From NCBI RefSeq assembly GCF_017349315.1, contig NZ_JAFMPP010000012.1:62001-126000 (forward strand): a stretch of DNA of 64,000 bases, given 5' to 3'. Below the pieces are notes generated by a model. The model did not search any database. It was not told where the DNA came from and worked only from the letters and a program-made list of their open reading frames with translations. Source of the DNA: Jiella flava. GTDB taxonomy: Bacteria > Pseudomonadota > Alphaproteobacteria > Rhizobiales > Rhizobiaceae. Position numbers and translations under genes: made by a program. This document shows, piece by piece, positions 40,515-48,464 of this stretch (position 1 is the stretch's first letter; every line of letters begins with the position of its first letter).

Positions 40515-41324
40515 ATGCAAGCATTCGACGCACTCGATGAAGAACTCGACCGCTGGACCGCGAGCGGCCGCACGGTGGCGCTATGGTGGCGCGACGACGA
40601 TGCGGCGGGCGCCAGTGCGCAGCTGACGCGGCTGATCGGCGCCGCGCGGCGTCACCGCTTGCCGCTGGCGATCGCCGCGGTGCCCGCGACGATGCAGCCG
40701 GATCTCGTCGGAGCGCTGGCGGTGCCTGGGATCACGGTGCTGCAGCACGGCTTTGCCCATCGCAATCACGCCGGTGCCGGCATGCGGGCGGTCGAATGCG
40801 GTGGCGATCGCGCGACCAAGGCGGTCCTCGACGAGCTCGGCGAGGGCATGCGGATCTTGATGCGGACGTTCGGCGCGAGCTTCCTGCCCTTCATGGTGCC
40901 GCCGTGGAACCGGATTGATCCGCTGGTCGCGGCGGCCCTGCCGCAGCAGGGCTATTTCGGCCTGTCCGGGTTTGGGCCGCGCCTCTATCAAGGCGCCGGC
41001 GGCGGCGGCGCGACCGACGGCCAGCCGCTGGCGCTGCCGCCGCGGCTGGCGGCGATCAACGCCCATCTCGACCTTCTCACCTGGAAGGGCGGGGCGCGTT
41101 TTGCCGGCATTGAGAAGCTGATCACGCTCTTTGCCGAGCGCTTGGCCGATCGCCGGCTGCGGCGAACCGATCCGGACGAGCCCTTCGGCCTTCTCACCCA
41201 TCACCTCGACCATGACGAGGCGACCTGGTCGTTTCTGGAGCGGCTGCTCGGGCGACTCGGGGCGCATCCGGCAATCCGCTTTCAGCCGATCACCACTCTT
41301 CTTGCCGAAACTCCGATGGGCTGA
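40515..41324 (+). CDS. NodB-like polysaccharide deacetylase family protein
   Basis: A 269-residue protein. Elements of the NodB fold are visible: an acidic triplet in ALWWRDDDAAG (motif 1, about residues 24-34), the LQHGFAHRNH histidine pair (motif 2, about 78-87), and MVPPWNRID (motif 3). A C-terminal GLLTHHLDHDEATW adds histidines. It may remove an acyl group from a glycan, or act on a related substrate; no signal peptide is seen, so it is probably cytoplasmic. It heads a plus-strand run with a GNAT and glycosyltransferases, starting 3 bases before the GNAT start. Confidence 0.7.
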   Translation: MQAFDALDEELDRWTASGRTVALWWRDDDAAGASAQLTRLIGAARRHRLPLAIAAVPATMQPDLVGALAVPGITVLQHGFAHRNHAGAGMRAVECGGDRATKAVLDELGEGMRILMRTFGASFLPFMVPPWNRIDPLVAAALPQQGYFGLSGFGPRLYQGAGGGGATDGQPLALPPRLAAINAHLDLLTWKGGARFAGIEKLITLFAERLADRRLRRTDPDEPFGLLTHHLDHDEATWSFLERLLGRLGAHPAIRFQPITTLLAETPMG

Positions 41325-41327
41325 GCG

Positions 41328-42197
41328 ATGGCGGCGCACATTCGCCCAGCGGGCCTTGAGGACATCGACGCGGTCGCGGGGCTTCTCAATGAACGGATGA
41401 ACGCCCGCATTCCAATCGAGCGATGGCGGCGGATCCTCGATTATCCGTTTCGCCCGCCGGAGGTCGAGCGTGGTTGGCTGGCCGAGGATGCCGGACGCAT
41501 CGTCGGCTTCATGGGTACGATCTATTCGGACCGGCCCACCGCCAAGGGAATACGGCGCTTCTGCGATCTGTCGTCCTGGTATCTCCTGGCCGATTATCGC
41601 GGCAGCGGCGTCGGCGACGATCTCTTGCGGTCGGGCATGGCGAAGCCGGATGTCACCTATCAGACGATGACCGCTCGCCGTGCCACCGGTCGCAAGATCC
41701 GCGCGCTCGGCTTTTCGGTGCTCGATTCCACCCGCAGCCTGTTTCGCCCCGGCGCCAATCCCGGCATGGGCGGCTTGCGGCTCATTGCGGACGAGACGGC
41801 CATCCGCGAAAAGCTCACGGCGGCCCAGCGCCAAAGGCTCGACGACCATCGCGGCCTTGATATCCATCACGCCTATCTGGAAAGCGACAAGACCGGAACG
41901 GGCACCTGGCTCGTCTGGCAGCGCAAGCTGAAGGGCGCGGCGATCGCCTATCACGAGGTGCTGCACGCCTCCGATCTCAGTTTTCTCTCCCAGCATGCGA
42001 GCGCAATCGCCGATTGCGTCTGCACCGGTGAGGCGGCGGTGCTTGCCGTCGACACGCGGATGCTCGATGAATGCGCCGACAAGGGCGTCGTGGAGACGAT
42101 CCCCTTGGCGCGCTGGTATCGCTCGCCGGACGTCGCGCCTCGCGATATCGATCATCTCTACAGCGAAGTGCTGCTGCTCGATCAAAAGCTGCCCTGA
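41328..42197 (+). CDS. GNAT family N-acetyltransferase-like protein
   Basis: A 289-residue protein with an N-terminal GNAT domain: HIRPAGLEDIDAVAGLLNER, then WLAEDAGRIVGFMGTIYSDR, and the acetyl-CoA loop segment YRGSGVGDDLL, with MTARRATGRKIRALGF in place of the usual final helix. The C-terminal 130 residues are not recognised. It starts 3 bases after the deacetylase stop, so the two are likely co-translated. A glycan or sugar-nucleotide substrate is suggested by neighbours only. Confidence 0.7.
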   Translation: MAAHIRPAGLEDIDAVAGLLNERMNARIPIERWRRILDYPFRPPEVERGWLAEDAGRIVGFMGTIYSDRPTAKGIRRFCDLSSWYLLADYRGSGVGDDLLRSGMAKPDVTYQTMTARRATGRKIRALGFSVLDSTRSLFRPGANPGMGGLRLIADETAIREKLTAAQRQRLDDHRGLDIHHAYLESDKTGTGTWLVWQRKLKGAAIAYHEVLHASDLSFLSQHASAIADCVCTGEAAVLAVDTRMLDECADKGVVETIPLARWYRSPDVAPRDIDHLYSEVLLLDQKLP

Positions 42198-42771
42198 ACG
42201 GTTACGGCGACGGCGGATCGGCACGAGGCTCTTGGCCAACATCGAGTCGGCCGGTTTTGGGGCGATGATCTCGACCGGCATGATGAACAGGCTGATGACC
42301 AGCTGGACCCGGCCAGCCAGTTTTTCGCTGCCGGCATTGACACGGGAGATGTCTGCCACGATCTGCGCGGACAGCGGCCGGGGCACGGATCGGTCGATCA
42401 AAGTCTCAGCATGAGCGGGCTTGTTTCGGCACCGGGGCGCGGATGATCGTGGCTGCAGGTTCGCCGCAAAGGCCGCCGACGCAAGGCGATGCCGCACGCG
42501 ACTCTGTGTGACGCATTGGAAACACTCGCAACGGCATCATCTGTCCTTCGGCTTGTCTCTGCCACGAGATGACGGCAATCGCGGCCATGCTTGCTTGATC
42601 GGACGATGGCGACGCAATAGGAAGAATCATCGGACGGGCAGCCGGAAACGTGCCGGAGGGCAGCGGTACAACCTTCCGAAACGTCAGTATATGCCCCCCC
42701 CCCGGGGACGGTTGAACCGTCGCCCATTCGGGGTCGTCCCAGCGTCAAAACGGGCGGCGACAGGAGTTGCC
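42198..42771. other. 574-base region with a C10 homopolymer tract
   Basis: No convincing gene on either strand. At 42694-42703 there is a run of ten C followed by four G, just after an ATG (42691) that is in frame with the downstream glycosyltransferase and would add 27 residues. The tract length decides whether that ATG stays in frame. The true start of the next gene appears to be at 42772, which has CAGGAG upstream. Confidence 0.5.
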
Positions 42772-44028
42772 ATGCAGTCTCGGTCTCCCCGCATCCTGAT
42801 CTACAGCCACGACACCTTCGGCCTTGGTCATTTGCGACGCAGTCGGGTGATCGCCCAGGCGCTGGTCGATCATCGGCCGGAGATTTCGATCCTCATTGTC
42901 GCCGGCTCGCCGGTGGTCGGCTCCTTCAGCTTTCCGCCGCAGGTGGATTTCATCCGCGTACCGGGCGTCGTCAAGCTTGGGGCGGAAAGCTACGCGCCTT
43001 CCAATCCCGGCCTGTCGATCGAGGATTTGACCGAGATCCGCTCGGCGATCATCACCAAGACCGCCGAGATCTTCGATCCCGACATCTTCCTTGTCGACAA
43101 GGAGCCGCTCGGTATGCGCGGCGAGGTCGAGGCGAGCCTGAATTTCCTCAAGTCGACCGGGTGCCGGCTGGTTCTGGGCCTGCGCGACATCATGGATGAC
43201 CCCTCGCGGCTGAGCGAGGAATGGCAGCGCAAGGGCGCCTTTGCCGCCATCGAAAGCCTCTACGACGACGTCTGGATCTACGGCCTGCCGGAGATCTGTG
43301 ATCCGCTGGAAGGGATCGGGGTCTCTCAGCGGATCCGCGACCATGCCGTGTTCACCGGCTATCTACCCCGCGCCGACGAGCCCTCGGGCGCACTGCCCGA
43401 GCGGATCCGCCTCGGCGAGCAGCCTTATGTGCTTGTCACCACCGGTGGCGGTGGCGATGGGGCGCGGCTGGTCGACTGGGTGCTGCGCGCCTATGAGAGC
43501 GATCCGGCGATCGGGGTGCGGGCAAAGATCGTGCTTGGTCCATTCATGGAGACGGGCTTCGCCGCCGACTTCCAGACCCGTGCGGCCAAGCTCGACAGTG
43601 TCGATCTGATCACCTTTGCCGCCTCCATCGAACCCTTGTTCGAGGGGGCTGAGGGGGTCGTCGCCATGGGCGGCTACAACACCTTTTGCGAAATCCTCTC
43701 CTTCGACAAGCCGGCGGTGATCGTGCCGCGTCGCCAGCCCCGGCTCGAGCAGTTCATTCGGGCGTCGCGGGCTGCCGACCTTGGCCTTGCGCGCATGTTG
43801 CTTGACGATGAGGTCGAGGATGCCGCGGTGATGGCGGAGGCAATTCGAGCGCTGCCCGGTCAGGCCGGTCCGCAGTCGACGGCGATCCCGAAGCTGCTCG
43901 GCGGTGTCGAGACGATCCGCCGGCTGGTCGATGCGATCATTGCCGATGGTCGCCCCAGCGGCACGACGGGCCGCCGCGAGACGGCGGATGATCTGCGATA
44001 CCGGATGGCCGGCGTCGGCCGGTCATGA
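42772..44028 (+). CDS. GT-B fold glycosyltransferase with GHLRR motif (first)
   Basis: A 418-residue protein starting ILIYSHDTFGLGHLRRSRVI, a nucleotide-sugar transferase start of the MurG/GT28-like type, with a C-terminal donor site LFEGAEGVVAMGGYNTFCEI and VIVPRRQPRLEQ. No membrane spans. Acceptor and donor are unknown. It overlaps the next glycosyltransferase by four bases. The third transferase downstream shares the same GHLRR and GYNT signatures. The start with CAGGAG at 42772 is chosen over the in-frame extension through the poly-C tract. Confidence 0.8.
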   Translation: MQSRSPRILIYSHDTFGLGHLRRSRVIAQALVDHRPEISILIVAGSPVVGSFSFPPQVDFIRVPGVVKLGAESYAPSNPGLSIEDLTEIRSAIITKTAEIFDPDIFLVDKEPLGMRGEVEASLNFLKSTGCRLVLGLRDIMDDPSRLSEEWQRKGAFAAIESLYDDVWIYGLPEICDPLEGIGVSQRIRDHAVFTGYLPRADEPSGALPERIRLGEQPYVLVTTGGGGDGARLVDWVLRAYESDPAIGVRAKIVLGPFMETGFAADFQTRAAKLDSVDLITFAASIEPLFEGAEGVVAMGGYNTFCEILSFDKPAVIVPRRQPRLEQFIRASRAADLGLARMLLDDEVEDAAVMAEAIRALPGQAGPQSTAIPKLLGGVETIRRLVDAIIADGRPSGTTGRRETADDLRYRMAGVGRS

Positions 44029-45197
44029 GGATCTCGTTTTATGCGCCGATGAAGGCCCCGGACGACCCGGTGCCGTCGGGCGACCGGCAGGTTGCCCGCC
44101 ATCTGATCGCCGCCCTGCAAAAGGCCGGACATACGGTGTCGATCGCCAGTCGCTTTCGTAGCTATGATCGCGGCGATCCGCAGCGCCAGGAGCGGCTGGC
44201 CGCGATCGGAAGCCGGCTCGCCCGGAGGCTGGCGAGGCGCTGGGACAAACCCGTGGCGAGGCCGGACCTCTGGTTCACCTATCACCTTTATCACAAGGCG
44301 CCGGACCATCTCGGGCCGGTGGTCAGCGCGGCGCTCGGGATCCCCTATGTCGTCGCCGAAGTGTCCGTCGCCGGCAAGCAGCGCGGCGGACCGTTTGACC
44401 GCGGCTATCGCGCCAGTGTCGACGCCCTGCGCCGCGCCGATCTCGTGTTCAACCTCAATGCCGACGACGCGGCCGGCATCGCCCCGCATCTGCGGCCCGG
44501 GGTACCGATGGCGGGCCTGTCGCCGTTCACCGATGTCGCCCCCCTCGCCGCGGCACGGGCCGAGCGCGACAAGGTTCGCGATCATCTGGCCGGCCGGTTT
44601 GGGCTCGATCCGGCGGTGCCCTGGCTGGTGACCGCGGCGATGATGCGGGCCGATCAGAAACTTGCCTCTTACCGGCTGCTCGCCGAAGCCCTGTCGCAGC
44701 TTGGCGGCGAGCAGTTCGCCCTGTTGGTCGCGGGCACGGGGCCGGCCGAGGCGGAGGTACGCCAGGCCTTTGCGAAGGCGGGCGTCTCCGCCGTCTTTCT
44801 CGGCCTTGTTCCCGACAGCGGGATGCCGGCGATTCTCGCCGCGTCGGATCTTTATGTCTGGCCGGCGATCAAGGAGGCCTTCGGCATGGCGCTGGTCGAG
44901 GCGGGCGCGGCCGGCCTGCCGGTGGTTGCCGGCAAGAGCTGCGGCGTTGCCGGCGTCGTCGAGGATGGGATCACCGGCCTCTTGGTGCCGCAGAATGAGG
45001 CGCTCGCCTTCGCGACGGGCGTTCGCGCATTGCTCGATCTCCGACGTCGCGCGGCATATTCCGACGCGGCCAGGCGGCAAGCGCAGGCGCACCACTCCGT
45101 CGAGGCCGCCGCATCGCGGCTCGACGCGGCGCTGCGCGAGGTTTCAGGGCGATTTGCGAGCGGCGAAACGTGCAATGCGATCGTGAGTCAGGTCTGA
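44025..45197 (+). CDS. Glycosyltransferase family 4 protein
   Basis: A 390-residue GT-B retaining transferase. N-terminus MRISFYAPMKAPDDPVPSGD is typical of sugar transferases, followed by VARHLIAALQKAGHTVSIAS; the C-terminal GT4 signature is YVWPAIKEAFGMALVEAGAAG, then GVAGVVEDGITGLLVP. It sits between two GHLRR transferases with ATGA and TGATG overlaps, so all three are translated as one unit. Product unknown. Confidence 0.87.
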   Translation: MRISFYAPMKAPDDPVPSGDRQVARHLIAALQKAGHTVSIASRFRSYDRGDPQRQERLAAIGSRLARRLARRWDKPVARPDLWFTYHLYHKAPDHLGPVVSAALGIPYVVAEVSVAGKQRGGPFDRGYRASVDALRRADLVFNLNADDAAGIAPHLRPGVPMAGLSPFTDVAPLAAARAERDKVRDHLAGRFGLDPAVPWLVTAAMMRADQKLASYRLLAEALSQLGGEQFALLVAGTGPAEAEVRQAFAKAGVSAVFLGLVPDSGMPAILAASDLYVWPAIKEAFGMALVEAGAAGLPVVAGKSCGVAGVVEDGITGLLVPQNEALAFATGVRALLDLRRRAAYSDAARRQAQAHHSVEAAASRLDAALREVSGRFASGETCNAIVSQV

Positions 45198-46336
45198 TGC
45201 GGGTTCTCTTTCATGTCCAGCATCTTCTCGGCGTTGGCCATTTGCGGCGCGGCGAGTTGATCACCCGCGCGCTGGCCGCCCGCGGCATCGAGGTGACCGT
45301 CGCGCTTGGCGGCCATCCGGTACCGGAAATGCCCTTTGCCGATGCCGACGTGGTGGCCCTGCCGCCCGTCTCGATCGAGGGCGCGAATTTCAAGACGCTC
45401 TACGATGACGCCGGCCAGCCGATCACCGAGGCCTGGAAGGCGGCGCGGGTGAAGGCGCTCATCGACGTCTATGACGCGGTGCGCCCGGATGTCGTCTTGA
45501 TGGAGATGTTCCCCTTTGGCCGCTGGCGCTTCCGCTTCGAGCTGGTGCCGCTGGTCGAGCACGTCAAGGCCGACAACCGCCCGGTCCAATGCGTCACCTC
45601 GGTGCGTGACATCCTGGTCGCAAGTCAGCGTCCCGACCGGGCGACATTTGCGGCGCGATTTGCCCGCGACCATTTGTCCGCGGTGCTCGTCCACGCCGAT
45701 CCAACGCTCTTTACCTTCGACGAGACCTATCCCCATGCCGGCGAAATCGCCGATCTCATCCATTATACCGGCTATGTCACCGAGGATGCTGAGCGCGGGC
45801 CAGGGGAGCGGAACGGCAAAGTGGTCGTCTCGGCTGGTGGCGGGGCCGCGGCGGGGTCGCTGCTGCGCACCGCACTGGCGGCGCGCGAGCTCTGCCCGCC
45901 AACCATTCGTGACCGAGACTGGCACATCCTCACCGGGGCTCGGGCGAGCGACGCCGACACGGCCGCCCTCGTGGCGAAGGCCGATCGGCGCACCATCGTC
46001 GAGCGCTTCTCGCCGCGTTTTCAGGCGCTGCTCGACGGCGCTGCGCTGTCGATTTCCCAGGCGGGCTACAACACCGTGATGAATCTGTTGCGAGCCAAGA
46101 TTCCGGCTGTCGTCGTACCCTATGAGGACGGCGGCGAGACCGAGCAGGCCTTTCGCGCCATGCGGCTGGAACAGCGCAATCTGCTCAACGTGGTGAACGG
46201 CGCGGCGCTGTCGCCACAAACTCTGGCGGCTGCGATCGTTTCGGCCGATGCCCGCCGCGATCGGCCGGTCTCGAGGATCGACCTCGAAGGGGCAAGCGCC
46301 AGCGCGGCCGCAATCGAACGGCTGATCCGGACCTGA
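45197..46336 (+). CDS. GT-B fold glycosyltransferase with GHLRR motif (second)
   Basis: A 379-residue paralogue of the first transferase: VLFHVQHLLGVGHLRRGELI at the N-terminus, SVRDILVASQRPD in the middle, and LLDGAALSISQAGYNTVMNL followed by VVVPYEDGGETEQAFRAMRL at the C-terminus, the donor-nucleotide site. The start shares bases with the GT4 stop (TGATG). Together the three transferases could build a short glycan or decorate a lipid or protein. Confidence 0.8.
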   Translation: MRVLFHVQHLLGVGHLRRGELITRALAARGIEVTVALGGHPVPEMPFADADVVALPPVSIEGANFKTLYDDAGQPITEAWKAARVKALIDVYDAVRPDVVLMEMFPFGRWRFRFELVPLVEHVKADNRPVQCVTSVRDILVASQRPDRATFAARFARDHLSAVLVHADPTLFTFDETYPHAGEIADLIHYTGYVTEDAERGPGERNGKVVVSAGGGAAAGSLLRTALAARELCPPTIRDRDWHILTGARASDADTAALVAKADRRTIVERFSPRFQALLDGAALSISQAGYNTVMNLLRAKIPAVVVPYEDGGETEQAFRAMRLEQRNLLNVVNGAALSPQTLAAAIVSADARRDRPVSRIDLEGASASAAAIERLIRT

Positions 46337-46481
46337 GGGCAATGACGGGCTTGCGGGGCTTCAGGGCGAATTCCTCTGGCGAAGCCGCCCGGGCATCGTA
46401 ATAATGACCATGTCATGGGATGATCGGCACGCTTGTCGGTGCGACCGCGCCACGGCACAGGATAGGACAGGGGAAAACGGC

Positions 46482-48464
46482 TTGGCGGGTGACTCGGGCG
46501 TGCTTTCGCCGCCGGCAACGACGGCGGTTTTGAACGATCGCGCGGCGGGTGCCCTCTTATCGGTCGAAAACCTGTCGGTCGAATTCCGCTCCATGGCCGG
46601 TATCACCAAGGCCGTCACCGGCTTTTCGATGACGATCGCGCCGGGGCGCACCGTGGCGTTGGTCGGCGAGTCGGGATCCGGCAAGTCGGTCACCTCCCAG
46701 GCGATCCTCGGCCTGCTGCCGAAGAACGGCGTCGTCACCTCCGGAAAGATCCAGTTCCGCGACAAACAGCTCGGCCTGGTCGATCTCGCCAAGATCCCGC
46801 GCGCCTCGCCGCAGTTTCGCTCGATTCGCGGTCGTTCCATTGCGATGGTGTTTCAGGAGCCGATGACGGCGTTTTCGCCGCTCCACACGCTGGGCGATCA
46901 GATCGGCGAGATGGCGGCTGCCCACCGCAGCGGGTCGAAGGCCGAGATTCGCGAGCTGACCGCCGAAACCCTGCGTCTGGTGCGCTTTCCCGAGCCGGAA
47001 CGGGCAATGCGGATGTATCCGTTCGAGCTCTCCGGGGGCTTACGCCAGCGCGCGATGATCGCCATGGCACTGATGTGCCGGCCGCCGCTGTTGATCGCCG
47101 ACGAACCGACGACCGCCCTCGACGTGACGTTGCAGGCGCAGATTCTCAAGCTCTTGAAGGATCTCCAGGCCGAGCTCGACATGGCGGTGCTGTTGATCAC
47201 CCACGATCTCGGCGTCGTCGCCAATCTCGCCGAAGAGGTGGTGGTGATGCATCACGGCCGGATCGTTGAATCCGGCCCGGTCGGAACGATCTTCTCGGCG
47301 CCGTCGCATCCCTATCTCGTCTCGCTCATGAAGGCCGTACCGGATTTTTCCGACGCCGAGCGTCGGCGTTTGACCCCGATCCGCGAGATCCGGATCGACG
47401 CCGACATTCTGGTCAAGCCGAAGGCGCGGGGGCCGCTGGGCGCGCCGCTGATCACGGCGAGAGGTTTGCAGAAGAGCTTCTCGCTGCGCGGTGATCGCCG
47501 CCTTGTCGGCCGCGCGCCGGCCCGTGTCATCCACGCGCTGAACGACGTCTCGCTGACGGTGCGTCGGGGCGAATGCCTCGGCCTCGTCGGTGAATCGGGC
47601 TCGGGGAAAACGACCCTCGCCCGCGCCCTGATGCGGGCCGTGGCGGTCGATCGGGGCGAGATCGTACTGCATGGCGAAGGGGCGCCGGTCGATCTCGTCA
47701 GCGCCGACCGCGAGGCGTTGTTCAAGGTCAGGAAGCGCATGCAATATGTCTTCCAGGATCCGTTCTCCTCGCTCGATCCGCGCATGACGGTCGGGGCGAT
47801 CTTGTCCGAGCCGCTGGAAATTCATGGGCTCTGCGCCAGCTCCGATCGCCGCGAGCGGGTCGAGCGGCTGCTGGCGGCCGTCGGCCTCGATCAAAGCTTT
47901 GCCGGCCGCTATCCGCACAGTTTTTCCGGTGGTCAACGCCAGCGGATCGGCATCGCCCGGGCGCTGGCCCTGGAACCCGAAATCCTCATCTGCGACGAGC
48001 CGGTGGCTGCCCTCGACGTTTCGGTTCAGGCGCAGATTCTCAATCTCTTGAAGGATCTGCAGCGCCTGTCGGGCCTGACCTATGTCTTCATCACCCACAA
48101 TCTCGCGGTGGTGAATCACATCGCCGACCGCATCGTGGTGATGTGCGACGGGGCGATCGTCGAAATGGCGCCGCGCGAGGCGCTGCTGCGCCGGCCGCTT
48201 CACCCCTATACCAAGCTGCTGATTGAGGCCGTGCCCCACGCCGATCTCGGCCGGCCGTTGGATTTCAGCAACTTGCCCGAGGTCGGGCTGATCGGGCGCC
48301 GCGACTGGCCGGCGCCCTTCGCCGTGCGCCCGGACCAGCCGCTGCCGCCGCTGCTCGAAGCCGGTCCCGACCATTTCGTGCGGGCCAAGAGCCTCGATGG
48401 GCTGCTCTTGCGCGGTGACGATCGACATGACGCCGTACGTCTTGACCGCGAGGTCGGCGCATGA
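46482..48464 (+). CDS. Fused double ABC ATPase, oligopeptide/microcin C type
   Basis: A 660-residue protein with two complete nucleotide-binding domains, both with intact Walker A (GESGSGKS and GESGSGKT), signature (LSGGLRQR; FSGGQRQR) and Walker B followed by ADEPTTALD and CDEPVAALD. This is the DppD-DppF / YejF pattern of peptide importers, with the oligopeptide-type end HPYTKLLIEAVPH. No permease or binding-protein gene is nearby, so partners must be elsewhere. TTG 46482 has AGGGG upstream; an ATG at 46404 is open but adds non-conserved residues. It overlaps the next gene by four bases. Confidence 0.85.
   Translation: MAGDSGVLSPPATTAVLNDRAAGALLSVENLSVEFRSMAGITKAVTGFSMTIAPGRTVALVGESGSGKSVTSQAILGLLPKNGVVTSGKIQFRDKQLGLVDLAKIPRASPQFRSIRGRSIAMVFQEPMTAFSPLHTLGDQIGEMAAAHRSGSKAEIRELTAETLRLVRFPEPERAMRMYPFELSGGLRQRAMIAMALMCRPPLLIADEPTTALDVTLQAQILKLLKDLQAELDMAVLLITHDLGVVANLAEEVVVMHHGRIVESGPVGTIFSAPSHPYLVSLMKAVPDFSDAERRRLTPIREIRIDADILVKPKARGPLGAPLITARGLQKSFSLRGDRRLVGRAPARVIHALNDVSLTVRRGECLGLVGESGSGKTTLARALMRAVAVDRGEIVLHGEGAPVDLVSADREALFKVRKRMQYVFQDPFSSLDPRMTVGAILSEPLEIHGLCASSDRRERVERLLAAVGLDQSFAGRYPHSFSGGQRQRIGIARALALEPEILICDEPVAALDVSVQAQILNLLKDLQRLSGLTYVFITHNLAVVNHIADRIVVMCDGAIVEMAPREALLRRPLHPYTKLLIEAVPHADLGRPLDFSNLPEVGLIGRRDWPAPFAVRPDQPLPPLLEAGPDHFVRAKSLDGLLLRGDDRHDAVRLDREVGA

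Noticed and set aside
40581-42497. 638-codon minus-strand open frame across the deacetylase and GNAT genes
   Set aside because: No recognisable domain; both plus-strand genes have family motifs and coupled starts.
42198-42497. Possible minus-strand gene with a hydrophobic VQLVISLFIMPVEII stretch
   Set aside because: Short, no ribosome site or family resemblance, and part of the long antisense frame.
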